The position numbers were made by a program, and so were the translations under genes. Below are positions 26,609 to 35,230 of a stretch of 53,686 nucleotides of DNA, piece after piece. Positions within the stretch are counted from its first letter, which is position 1, and every line of letters starts with the position of its first letter. The stretch is taken from contig JAILGE010000007.1 in the NCBI GenBank assembly GCA_024697065.1, positions 116,658 through 170,343 on the forward strand, in the 5' to 3' direction. The DNA is from Lachnospiraceae bacterium. GTDB lineage: Bacteria > Bacillota > Clostridia > Lachnospirales > Lachnospiraceae. The notes below the pieces were generated by a model, which was not told the DNA's origin, did no database searches, and worked only from the letters and a program-made list of their open reading frames with translations.

Positions 26609-28522
26609 ATGAGTCTGTTTGGACAGGTATTCAGTACTGGAACGGTAACAAAACCGCAAAATATACAGAATACTGCAGTAGGCAGAAATAACGACGGTTC
26701 TGCTGTTCTGTCTTCTCTTTCCAATGGTCAGACTATCTCAGGAAAGATTTCTTCCGTAAGCGGTTCCAATGTCTCCATCGATCTTGGAGGCGGAACTATG
26801 ATAAATGCAAAGCTGGACAGCTCCATGGCTCTTTCCGAGGGACAGACAGTCACTTTTGAAGTTCGTTCCAACGGAAATGATCAGATTTCTCTTTCACCTT
26901 TATATACCAATGTCGCACAGGGAATAACTGCGGAAAATGCACTATCCTCAGCGGGGATGGCTGTCAATTCCGATACATTATCAATGACTCTTGCCATGAT
27001 GAATTCGGGTATGGGAATAGACAGAGAATCATTGGGAGATATGTATCATGCGATCAATTCTTTTCCCGGAGAAAATATCACCAATCTTGTGGAGATGAAG
27101 TCTTTGGGTATTCCGTTGAATCCGGAAAATGTAGAGCAATACGGAGCTTTTAAGAATTATGAGAACAGCATATCAGAGGGACTCAGAGATATCGCAGAGA
27201 ATGCCATAAAGCTCTATGATGAGCTGAATGCTTCGGGAGATGGGGATAAAGCCATATCATTCATGAGGCAGTTTACGGATATCATAAGCGGCGACGGGCT
27301 AAGCACGATTCAGAGTGCGGCGCAGCAAAGCAGCGAGATTTCCGAATCGGGGAAAGAAAGCGGCGGAAAGATCATTATTACCGAAAACGGTGAGATAAGC
27401 GCAACGGAGAATATCGCAGGCAAGGCAGAGGCGGTAATCAAAGATGCTGCATCGGAAGTAATGGAACTTACTGATGCCAAAGTACAGGAAGGTGTTTTAC
27501 AGGAGAAACTGAATGTGCAAAGTGGCAATGCGGTTCCAAATGATCCGATGGGAAGTCTTATAACGGAGCTTAGGGAATTTGCCGATAAAACCGAAATACC
27601 GGAACAGTCCGTCATAAATCAGGATGAAACAGAGCCGGCAGAGAAAACAAAATATATGTCTGACGACACACAGACTGCGGCAGATACTCCTGCAGCAAGA
27701 CTTAAAGACCGGATGATAAATCTGCTTAAAGATAATAATGCACCGGAGTCGCTCATCAGATCCTTTGAAAAGATGACGCCGGATGATACGGGAATGATGA
27801 AGGCTGCAGGCGAATTCTTAAAGATGCTGGATGAAAATGCCCCCGCCTTAAAGCAGGGCTTTCTTAAGAGCGATATTAAGCGGATGCTGGCATCAGATGA
27901 TTTTAAGCAGACTGCCGTCAATGCCATGAAGCAAAGTCTGTCTCTCGCACCCGAAGAGGTGGCGGACAAATCAAATGTCAGGGAATTGTATCAAAAAATT
28001 GATATGCAGGTTAAAAACCTGACGGGGATGTTAAGCAATATAGCACATCCCGAGTCCTCAATGATGCAAAGCCTGGGGCAGATGAATCAGAGCATGGATT
28101 TTATGAACCAGATGAATCAGGCAATGCAATATGTTCAGATCCCGCTTAAAATGGCCGGCGGGGAAGCTACAGGCGATCTGTTTGTATATACTGACAGGAA
28201 GAGCCTGGCTGCAAAGGACGGAAATATAAGCGCTCTGTTGCATCTTGATATGAGATATCTGGGACCCTTAGATGTATATGCATCCATCAACAGTGCTAAT
28301 CATGTTAATACCAAATTCTATCTTGAGAGTGATGAGATGATAGATTTTATCGCTGAACATATCGATATGCTCACAAAAAGACTTGAGGAAAGAGGTTATC
28401 ATACGAGCGCGGATATGGTGACAAGAGATAAATTAAAAAGCGGAGGCGGCGGTGAAAGACCCGTTAAGGATCCCGAGAATACAACAGTGATATCCAAACA
28501 GCGTTTTGATATGCGGGCTTGA
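26609..28522 (+). CDS. ylqG: YlqG-like protein with FliK hook-length-control C-terminal domain
   Basis: A 637 aa protein. The N-terminal two thirds is Gly/Asn/Ser/Glu-rich and low complexity. The last ~110 residues (IPLKMAGGEATGDLFVYTD to TKRLEERGYHTSADM) match the FliK C-terminal (Flg_hook) domain, which in FliK contacts FlhB and switches export specificity. The equivalent Bacillus gene, ylqG, lies in the same rbgA-rnhB-ylqG-ylqH order and has no assigned function. It is not inside a flagellar operon. The RBS is ACGGAGAAG. The stop is just before ylqH. Confidence 0.8.
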   Translation: MSLFGQVFSTGTVTKPQNIQNTAVGRNNDGSAVLSSLSNGQTISGKISSVSGSNVSIDLGGGTMINAKLDSSMALSEGQTVTFEVRSNGNDQISLSPLYTNVAQGITAENALSSAGMAVNSDTLSMTLAMMNSGMGIDRESLGDMYHAINSFPGENITNLVEMKSLGIPLNPENVEQYGAFKNYENSISEGLRDIAENAIKLYDELNASGDGDKAISFMRQFTDIISGDGLSTIQSAAQQSSEISESGKESGGKIIITENGEISATENIAGKAEAVIKDAASEVMELTDAKVQEGVLQEKLNVQSGNAVPNDPMGSLITELREFADKTEIPEQSVINQDETEPAEKTKYMSDDTQTAADTPAARLKDRMINLLKDNNAPESLIRSFEKMTPDDTGMMKAAGEFLKMLDENAPALKQGFLKSDIKRMLASDDFKQTAVNAMKQSLSLAPEEVADKSNVRELYQKIDMQVKNLTGMLSNIAHPESSMMQSLGQMNQSMDFMNQMNQAMQYVQIPLKMAGGEATGDLFVYTDRKSLAAKDGNISALLHLDMRYLGPLDVYASINSANHVNTKFYLESDEMIDFIAEHIDMLTKRLEERGYHTSADMVTRDKLKSGGGGERPVKDPENTTVISKQRFDMRA

Positions 28523-28524
28523 TA

Positions 28525-28839
28525 ATGGCAGATATTAAGAAGACAAAGAAAAGAACAGCAGTAGCTCTTGAATATGATCCGGAAGATGCGGCCCCCAAGA
28601 TCTTAGCTTCCGGACAGGGCATCATTGCGGATAAGATCATTGAAAAGGCAAAAGAGGCCAAGGTTCCCGTACATAAGGACGGAAGACTGGCTGATACTTT
28701 ATCACGACTGGAGATCGGCGAGATGATACCTCCGGAGCTTTATGAAGTGGTGGCAGAAATACTTGTTTTTGTCGATGCCATGGATAAGATCAGGGCCAAG
28801 ATGGATAAGGCAGGAAAACTTCCACCCGGCAGAAAATAA
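28525..28839 (+). CDS. ylqH: FlhB-like C-terminal domain protein (FhlB/YlqH)
   Basis: A 104 aa protein matching the cytoplasmic C-terminal part of FlhB (EscU/YscU/HrcU family), as in the stand-alone FhlB proteins. Motifs A-V-A-L-E-Y-D-P-E, A-P-K-I-L-A-S-G-Q-G and the helices through PPELYEVVAEILVFV are present. The NPTH autocleavage site of full FlhB is absent. ATG 28525 is chosen; a TTG 6 bases earlier overlaps the ylqG stop. It follows the FliK-domain gene, consistent with a pair that interacts like FliK and FlhB. Confidence 0.85.
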   Translation: MADIKKTKKRTAVALEYDPEDAAPKILASGQGIIADKIIEKAKEAKVPVHKDGRLADTLSRLEIGEMIPPELYEVVAEILVFVDAMDKIRAKMDKAGKLPPGRK

Positions 28840-28907
28840 GTTGTAACAGACCGGAAAATTGATCGGAATAAAACAGGATCGGGACAGATTCTTCCGGAAA
28901 GGACACT

Positions 28908-29279
28908 ATCACGGATTTAGATACCAGAAAAAAAGGAAATATTTTTGAAGATAAAGCAGTCTCATTTCTGGAAGAAAAAGGCTGCAGGATACTGGAGAGA
29001 AATTACAGAAACCGGGCCGGAGAGATCGATATTATCGGAAAAGACGGGCAGTGCCTTGTCTTTTTTGAGGTCAAGGCCAGGATAAATCAAAATTCCGGAT
29101 ATGCCGCCGAAGCGGTGACTCGCTCCAAACAAAGGAAGATATGCAAAGTGTCGGATCATTACAGGACGGAGATGGGGATCAGGGAGGATACTCAGATCAG
29201 ATTTGATGTGATCGCAGTTGACGGAAATGAGATTAGCTGGATAAAGAATGCATTCGATTACATTGGAAGCGGCTTTTGA
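28908..29279 (+). CDS. yraN: YraN/UPF0102 endonuclease-like protein, apparently with a non-standard start codon
   Basis: An open frame encoding the YraN/UPF0102 fold: KKGNIFEDKAVSFLEEKG, the RNRAGEIDIIG metal-ligand motif, FFEVKAR (E-x-K) and a C-terminal RFDVIAVD. These form a PD-(D/E)xK nuclease-like core. The frame has no ATG, GTG or TTG upstream of the conserved part (an in-frame TAA lies at 28869-28871). The best match to a start is ATC at 28908, 7 bases after a GGAAAGG ribosome site; ACG at 28911 is another option. The total is 123 residues, the family's normal size. Some annotators would miss this gene. It lies in the usual place after rnhB-ylqG-ylqH. Confidence 0.8.
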   Translation: MTDLDTRKKGNIFEDKAVSFLEEKGCRILERNYRNRAGEIDIIGKDGQCLVFFEVKARINQNSGYAAEAVTRSKQRKICKVSDHYRTEMGIREDTQIRFDVIAVDGNEISWIKNAFDYIGSGF

Positions 29280-29281
29280 TT

Positions 29282-29310
29282 TTGCAATAAAGTTTTGGGT
29301 GTGATAGAAT
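29282..29310 (+). promoter_or_regulatory. Promoter of the SGNH hydrolase gene
   Basis: TTGCAA (29282-29287) and TAGAAT (29305-29310) are 17 bases apart, with TGA immediately before the -10, making an extended -10. The predicted start site near 29317 supports TTG 29373 as the translational start. Confidence 0.82.
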
Positions 29311-29372
29311 TAATTCGTTTTGTTGATCACCGGTTACAAGGTAATTTTTTAATTACAGACAGGAGTAATATT

Positions 29373-30500
29373 TTGAGTAATAATAATTCAGAGAAAAATG
29401 AGAACAAAAGCAGTGTGTTTACTGTATTATTCTTTATAGCGCTGGTTCTTTTCATCGTCGCGGCAGCGGGATGCACCTTATTATATACAGGCAGGAAAAG
29501 AGCGGATAAAGCCTATGCACAACAGCTCGAACAGCTGCAGGCAAGTGTTGACAGGACAACTTCTGAAAATGTTGTTTTGACACAGATCAACAGTGATCTT
29601 AAAGAGCAGATAGGTACTCTTTCGGGAAATGCCCAAGCAGCGTCCGATCCGGCTGATATTCAGGACCCAGTTGATGCAGGTGAAGGTGATGTAGTGACCG
29701 AGGTCAGCGAGAGAGAACCCGGTGAATACGAGATAGATTTCGAAAGTCTTGTGTTCCGTCCTTTTGAAGACGGAAAATATAAGGATTTCTGCAGAGCCGA
29801 GGACGAATATGACAAGATGGTATACCAGTTCGGAAGCATGTATTCATATCCTACCGATGTTGTATTTGCCGGCGACAGTCTTATCGCAAGATGTGCATGG
29901 AATGAGATATATCCCGGCATGGATGTTAAGAACAGAGGTATCGGCGGTGATACTGTAAACGGCTTTATCGCCAGACTTGGACAGATTGAGAATACCGAAC
30001 CTTCAAAACTCTTTATCCTTATAGGAGTAAATGATATCCTGGCAGGAGCAAATCCTGATGTTATGAGAGGCAGATACAGCGACCTCATGAACGCACTTGA
30101 TGATGAGTTTGAAGATTCCGATACGGAGATCTACTTCCTTTCTCTTCTTCCTGTGGGTGCAGGCGTGATCGATCACTATGGTCTGTCAGTTGACTGGTTT
30201 ACAGAGAGCAATGCTTCTCTTAAAGAGCTTTGTGAAGAGAACGGTTATACATTCATCAATGTTTTCGATACACTCGGAAACGGTTCGGGAACACTTACTG
30301 ATGATCAGAGCATAGACGGTATCCATCTTAAGGGTGAACAGTATGAAAAGATCAAAGAGATCCTGGATCCCTATGTACTGGATGATGATGCAGACTCAGA
30401 AGACAGCAGTTCCGATGATGATTCCGATGACGATTCGGAAGACGATTCGGAAGATGATTCCGATGACGAGTCGGAAGATGATTCGGAAGATGATGAATAA
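29373..30500 (+). CDS. Membrane-anchored SGNH/GDSL hydrolase with Asp/Ser/Glu tail
   Basis: A 375 aa protein starting at TTG with AGGAG 7 bases upstream; a longer frame from 29295 would begin inside the promoter. Residues about 15-40 are a membrane helix, then a coiled-coil segment (about 45-85). The SGNH hydrolase domain has block I GDSLIAR, the Gly of block II in NRGIGGDTVNGF, block III GVNDILAG and the D-G-I-H-L-K-G block V. These suit a surface esterase or an acetyl-xylan/lipase-type enzyme. The last ~40 residues are nearly all Asp, Ser and Glu, like a divalent-ion-binding or spacer tail. No partner is apparent. Confidence 0.82.
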   Translation: MSNNNSEKNENKSSVFTVLFFIALVLFIVAAAGCTLLYTGRKRADKAYAQQLEQLQASVDRTTSENVVLTQINSDLKEQIGTLSGNAQAASDPADIQDPVDAGEGDVVTEVSEREPGEYEIDFESLVFRPFEDGKYKDFCRAEDEYDKMVYQFGSMYSYPTDVVFAGDSLIARCAWNEIYPGMDVKNRGIGGDTVNGFIARLGQIENTEPSKLFILIGVNDILAGANPDVMRGRYSDLMNALDDEFEDSDTEIYFLSLLPVGAGVIDHYGLSVDWFTESNASLKELCEENGYTFINVFDTLGNGSGTLTDDQSIDGIHLKGEQYEKIKEILDPYVLDDDADSEDSSSDDDSDDDSEDDSEDDSDDESEDDSEDDE

Positions 30501-30530
30501 TAAAGGATATTTTTAAACCGGAGGTTAATC

Positions 30531-31757
30531 ATGGGTATTTATGAAGAATTACAGGCCAGAGGCCTAATAGCACAGACAACGGATGAACCTGAGATCAGGG
30601 AACTTGTTAACAGCGGTAAGGCTGTATTCTATATCGGATTTGATCCTACTGCAGACAGTCTGCATGTAGGGCATTTCATGGCTCTTTGCCTTATGAAGAG
30701 ACTTCAGAGCGCGGGAAACAAGCCCATAGCTCTTCTTGGCGGAGGTACCGGTATGATCGGCGATCCCTCCGGTAAGACAGATATGCGTAAGATGCTTACG
30801 GAAGAGACCATAAATCATAATATCGAATGCTTTAAGAAGCAGATGAGCAGATTTATCGAATTCGGCGAAGATAAGGCAAGAGTGGTAAATAATGCTGACT
30901 GGCTCCTTAAGCTTAATTATGTGGATCTTCTCAGAGAAGTGGGACCTCATTTCTCTGTAAACAATATGCTCCGTGCAGAGTGCTACAAGCAGCGTATGGA
31001 GAGAGGACTTACTTTCTTCGAGTTTAACTACATGATCATGCAGGCGTACGATTTCTACGTTTTATACCAGAAGTACGGATGCAACATGGAGTTCGGCGGA
31101 GATGATCAGTGGTCCAATATGTTAGCGGGTACCGAGCTCATCAGAAGAAAGCTCGGCGGAGATGCTTACGCCATGACCCAGGTGCTGCTTCTTAATTCTG
31201 AAGGCAAGAAGATGGGTAAGACAGAGAAGGGGGCTGTATGGCTTGATGCCGAAAAGACCACTCCTTTCGAGTTCTACCAGTACTGGAGAAATATAGGTGA
31301 TTCCGATGTACTTAAATGCATCAGAATGCTCACATTCCTTCCTCTTGAGCAGATCAGCGAAATGGATAGCTGGGAAGGGGAAAAATTAAATGAGGCAAAG
31401 CAGATCCTTGCATGGGAGCTTACAAATCTCGTTCACGGTAAGGAAGAGGCTGATAAGGCCAAGGAAGCCAGCCTTGCACTTTTCTCCGGCGGCGGAAATT
31501 CCGAAAACATGCCTAAGACCATTATAAATACAGAAGATCTTCGTGACGGAAGGGTTGATATCGTGACTCTCATCTGCAAGGCAGGACTTGCTTCAACCAG
31601 ATCGGATGCAAGACGTAATGTTGAGCAGGGCGGTGTAACAGTTAACGGCGAGAAGATCACGGATCCCAAGACAAGTTTTGCTCCTTCGGATCTTGAATCT
31701 GATTTTGTACTTAAGAAGGGCAAGAAGAACTTCATGAAGTATACCTTTGGAAAGTGA
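30531..31757 (+). CDS. tyrS: Tyrosyl-tRNA synthetase
   Basis: A 408 aa class I synthetase charging tRNA-Tyr. The HIGH-like HVGH (in DSLHVGHFMAL), the KMSKS-like KMGKT, and Y/D tyrosine-pocket residues (Q-A-Y-D-F-Y, Q-W-S-N) are present, followed by a C-terminal S4 RNA-binding domain (SDARRNVEQGGVTVNGEKI). The CCGGAGG ribosome site is strong. The gap upstream is only 30 bases, so no T-box leader precedes it. Confidence 0.98.
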   Translation: MGIYEELQARGLIAQTTDEPEIRELVNSGKAVFYIGFDPTADSLHVGHFMALCLMKRLQSAGNKPIALLGGGTGMIGDPSGKTDMRKMLTEETINHNIECFKKQMSRFIEFGEDKARVVNNADWLLKLNYVDLLREVGPHFSVNNMLRAECYKQRMERGLTFFEFNYMIMQAYDFYVLYQKYGCNMEFGGDDQWSNMLAGTELIRRKLGGDAYAMTQVLLLNSEGKKMGKTEKGAVWLDAEKTTPFEFYQYWRNIGDSDVLKCIRMLTFLPLEQISEMDSWEGEKLNEAKQILAWELTNLVHGKEEADKAKEASLALFSGGGNSENMPKTIINTEDLRDGRVDIVTLICKAGLASTRSDARRNVEQGGVTVNGEKITDPKTSFAPSDLESDFVLKKGKKNFMKYTFGK

Positions 31758-31783
31758 TCCGGAATCTGATCATTAACCATATT

Positions 31784-31826
31784 GCTCCGGCTACGACATT
31801 TTTTGCCGCGGCCGGAGCTGTTTTAT
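31784..31826 (+). terminator. Rho-independent terminator after tyrS
   Basis: An 8-bp GC-rich stem (31784-31791 with 31811-31818) with a 19-base loop is followed by TGTTTTAT. It separates tyrS from the DUF512 gene. Confidence 0.72.
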
Positions 31827-31841
31827 AAAACAGGGAAGCTA

Positions 31842-33173
31842 ATGCATAAGAAACACATCGTCAAAGAAGTTAAACCGGGAAGCATCGCTGAAGAGATGGA
31901 GATAGAACCCGGTGATGAGATAGTAAGGATCGGAGATAACGATATTGAAGATATCTTCGATTATGACTATCTGTGCATGGATTCTTATCTTGAAGTCTTA
32001 GTCAGAAAGAAGAACGGAGAAGAAGAGATCCTCGAGATCGATAAGGACGAAGATGAGGATCTGGGGATAGTTTTTGACAGCGGGCTGATGGATGAATGCA
32101 GATCTTGCAGGAACCGGTGTGTATTCTGCTTCATAGATCAGAATCCTCGCGGGATGCGTAAGACCATTTATTTCAAAGACGATGATACGAGACTGTCATT
32201 CTTACAGGGAAATTATGTAACAATGACAAACTGGTCCGAGGAAGAGATCGACAGGATTATCCGTTACAGGATGGAGCCTATAAATATATCCGTCCAGACC
32301 ATGAATCCGGAACTCAGGGTAAAGATGCTCAGAAACAAGACAGCGGGAGATGTGCTGAAATTTCTGGACAGACTGTATGAAGCCGGTATCACCATGAACG
32401 GTCAGATAGTATTATGCAAGGGCTTAAATGACGGAGATGAGCTGAGGTTCAGTCTGCAAAAGCTCATGGGATATATGCCTGTTATGCAGAGCGTATCCGT
32501 GGTTCCTGTAGGATTGTCAAAATACAGAGAGAAGCTTTATCCGCTCGTCCCTTTTGAGAAGGAAGATGCAAGAGAGGTCATCGATATCATCGAATCTTTC
32601 CAGAAGAAAGCCATGGAAAAATACGGAACACATTTTGTCCAGGCGTCGGATGAATGGTATATAAAGGCAGGGATAGACGTTCCGGAAGAAGAACGCTACG
32701 ACGGATATCTCCAGCTTGAAAATGGTGTGGGGATGATCAGGCTCCTTATGGAAGAAGTCAGGGAGGTTGTAAGAGAAGAAAAGAAAAAAAGAGCGAAGAA
32801 GAGCGGCACCCCCAAAAAAAGAACAGTCACCATTGCCACGGCATACAGCGTGTATGAAACCATAGTGATGCTTGCCGGTGAGATAATGGAAGCTTTTCCC
32901 GAAGTAAAGGTCAATGTTGAGCGTATCAGAAATGATTTCTTCGGAGAGCAGATCACGGTCTCGGGACTTATCACCGGACAGGATCTGACGGCACAGCTTA
33001 AAGGTAAAGATCTTGGTGATGCGCTTCTCATAACACATTATATGCTTCGCAGCGGCGAGGAAGTTTTCCTGGATGATATGACCGTCACACAGGTCCGGGA
33101 AACTTTACAATGCCCTGTGGTTATTGTAAAATCTAGCGGTAAGGACCTGCTTGATGCAGTTTTAAAGGGGTAA
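31842..33173 (+). CDS. DUF512-family Fe-S protein with N-terminal PDZ domain
   Basis: A 443 aa protein of the DUF512 family found beside der in many clostridia. A PDZ-like domain (about residues 3-65, VKPGSIAEEMEIEPGDEI) is followed by a cysteine cluster C86, C89, C93, C96 (CRSCRNRCVFCFIDQNP), typical of an Fe-S or radical-SAM-like site, and by a long C-terminal domain ending in an unusual Rossmann-like part. The RBS is AGGGAAG, and I start at ATG 31842. It is 1 base ahead of der, so coupled. Its reaction is not known. Confidence 0.9.
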   Translation: MHKKHIVKEVKPGSIAEEMEIEPGDEIVRIGDNDIEDIFDYDYLCMDSYLEVLVRKKNGEEEILEIDKDEDEDLGIVFDSGLMDECRSCRNRCVFCFIDQNPRGMRKTIYFKDDDTRLSFLQGNYVTMTNWSEEEIDRIIRYRMEPINISVQTMNPELRVKMLRNKTAGDVLKFLDRLYEAGITMNGQIVLCKGLNDGDELRFSLQKLMGYMPVMQSVSVVPVGLSKYREKLYPLVPFEKEDAREVIDIIESFQKKAMEKYGTHFVQASDEWYIKAGIDVPEEERYDGYLQLENGVGMIRLLMEEVREVVREEKKKRAKKSGTPKKRTVTIATAYSVYETIVMLAGEIMEAFPEVKVNVERIRNDFFGEQITVSGLITGQDLTAQLKGKDLGDALLITHYMLRSGEEVFLDDMTVTQVRETLQCPVVIVKSSGKDLLDAVLKG

Positions 33174-33174
33174 A

Positions 33175-34524
33175 ATGAGTAGAAGAAGAAAACCGGTCGT
33201 TGCTATCGTAGGCAGACCGAATGTTGGAAAATCCACACTGTTCAATGTACTCGCAGGAGAGAGACTTTCCATAGTCAAGGATACGCCCGGAGTAACAAGA
33301 GACAGATTGTATACAGATACCGACTGGCTTGATAAGGAATTCACGCTTATCGATACAGGCGGAATAGAGCCTGATTCAAAGGATATCATCCTGTCACAGA
33401 TGCGTGAACAGGCACAGATCGCCATAGATACGGCGGATGTGATCATATTCCTTACTGATGTAAAGCAGGGAATTGTCGACGCGGATCATCAGGTGGCTGT
33501 TATGCTCAGAAAATCGGGCAAGCCTGTTGTACTTGCGGTTAACAAGACTGACAATTATAACAAGCAGATGGCTGATGTCTTTGAATTTTATAATCTGGGA
33601 CTCGGCGAGCCTTATGCTATTTCATCCGCGGAAAGAACAGGCATAGGAGAATTGCTCGACAAAGTTATCGAGTACTTTCCGGATATACCTGACAACGGAG
33701 AGGATGATGATGAGACGGTTAGGATCGCAGTAGTCGGAAAGCCGAATGTTGGAAAGAGCTCTATCATAAACAAGCTTATCGGCGAGAACAGAGTCATAGT
33801 TTCCGATATTGCCGGTACCACAAGAGATGCGGTGGATACTAAGGTCAGACATAACGGCAAGGATTATATCTTTGTTGATACTGCGGGACTTCGCCGTAAG
33901 AATAAGATCAAGGAAGATCTGGAACATTATATGATCATAAGGACCGTGGGGGCTGTAGAAAAGGCCGATGTCACGGTGCTTGTAATAGATGGTGCGGAAG
34001 GCATCACCGAGCAGGATGCGAAGATCGCCGGCATTGCTCATGAACGCGGAAAAGGAATGATCATCGCGGTCAACAAATGGGATGCCGTTGAGAAGAATGA
34101 TAAGACACAGAATGATTACAAGAAGAAGATCCGGGATATCCTCTCGTTTATGCCTTATGCTGAGATAATCTTTATTTCGGCACTTACGGGACAGAGACTT
34201 CCCAAGCTGTATGACACTATAGATGCCGTTGTGGCAAATCATGCCATGAGAGTTCAGACCGGAGTATTGAATGAGATCATGAGCCAGGCTGTGGTAATGC
34301 AGCAGCCTCCTTCGGATAAGGGCAAACAGCTCAGGCTCTATTACATCACACAGGTATCCGTTAAGCCTCCTACCTTTGTCATATTTGTAAATGATAAAGA
34401 ACTCATGCATTTCTCATATACTCGATATATCGAGAATCAGATACGCGGTGCCTTCGGATTTGCGGGAACGCCTCTGAGATTCATTATCAGAGAGCGCAGC
34501 GAAAAAAATGCGGGAATAAAATAA
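33175..34524 (+). CDS. der: Ribosome-associated GTPase Der (EngA)
   Basis: A 449 aa tandem-GTPase for 50S biogenesis. G domain 1 has GRPNVGKSTLFN (about residues 11-22) and G3 DTGG; domain 2 has GKPNVGKSSIIN (about 184-195), DTAG and NKWD; the C-terminal KH-like domain follows (YITQVSVKPPTFVIFVNDKELMHFSYTRYI). It starts after DUF512 with a single base gap. Length is normal. Confidence 0.98.
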   Translation: MSRRRKPVVAIVGRPNVGKSTLFNVLAGERLSIVKDTPGVTRDRLYTDTDWLDKEFTLIDTGGIEPDSKDIILSQMREQAQIAIDTADVIIFLTDVKQGIVDADHQVAVMLRKSGKPVVLAVNKTDNYNKQMADVFEFYNLGLGEPYAISSAERTGIGELLDKVIEYFPDIPDNGEDDDETVRIAVVGKPNVGKSSIINKLIGENRVIVSDIAGTTRDAVDTKVRHNGKDYIFVDTAGLRRKNKIKEDLEHYMIIRTVGAVEKADVTVLVIDGAEGITEQDAKIAGIAHERGKGMIIAVNKWDAVEKNDKTQNDYKKKIRDILSFMPYAEIIFISALTGQRLPKLYDTIDAVVANHAMRVQTGVLNEIMSQAVVMQQPPSDKGKQLRLYYITQVSVKPPTFVIFVNDKELMHFSYTRYIENQIRGAFGFAGTPLRFIIRERSEKNAGIK

Positions 34525-34543
34525 TTTCCGGGTAAGGATAAAT

Positions 34544-35230
34544 ATGAATTTTATCGCAGTAAGATTGATCTGTCTTGTCGTAGGTTATTTATTCGGCATG
34601 TTTGAAACTGCATATTTTGTTGGCAAAGCCTATGGCGTAGACATCAGAAAGCAGGGATCCGGTAATACAGGGACCACCAATACGTTAAGAGTGCTGGGGA
34701 AGAAGGCCGGGCTTTATGTTTTCCTTGGAGATATTTTTAAGACCATTTTTGCGGTTCTGATCTGTTATTTCATTTTCAGAAATATGTTCCCGGATAAGAC
34801 TTTTCTTATCAAATTATATGCAGGACTTGGGAGCGTACTCGGTCATAATTTCCCTTTTTATCTTAAATTCAAAGGGGGCAAAGGTATAGCCGCTACCAGC
34901 GGAATGATACTTTCTTTCCATTGGTTGTACGTGCCCGTTGATCTGCTCTTATTCTTCGGGACTTTTGCTCTTACCAATTATGTTTCACTTGCGTCACTGA
35001 TATTGATGGCAGGATTTTTTATCCAGACTGTCATCATGGGACAGCTTGGTTTATTCGTGGGATTTGGCGGTACAGCCATCCCTGCTGCGGTTTTGTATGA
35101 AATGTATGTCATCGCTTTTATCATTTCGGCACTTGGCTTTATCAGACACCGTTCTAATATAGTAAAGCTCGCTCAGGGAAAAGAGCGTAAAACATATTTA
35201 TTTAAAAAGAACAAGGAGGAGATACATTAA
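34544..35230 (+). CDS. plsY: Acyl-phosphate:glycerol-3-phosphate acyltransferase
   Basis: A 228 aa integral membrane protein with about five to six helices, making lysophosphatidic acid. The active-site motif GSGNTGTTNTLRVLG (usual form GSGNxGATNxLR), GHNFPFYLKFKGGKGIAAT and the C-terminal RHRSNI motif identify PlsY. It overlaps gpsA by 1 base (TAATG), linking acylation to the enzyme that makes its substrate. Confidence 0.96.
   Translation: MNFIAVRLICLVVGYLFGMFETAYFVGKAYGVDIRKQGSGNTGTTNTLRVLGKKAGLYVFLGDIFKTIFAVLICYFIFRNMFPDKTFLIKLYAGLGSVLGHNFPFYLKFKGGKGIAATSGMILSFHWLYVPVDLLLFFGTFALTNYVSLASLILMAGFFIQTVIMGQLGLFVGFGGTAIPAAVLYEMYVIAFIISALGFIRHRSNIVKLAQGKERKTYLFKKNKEEIH

Noticed and set aside
30501-30530. 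T-box riboswitch before tyrS
   Set aside because: The gap is only 30 bases and holds just a ribosome site.
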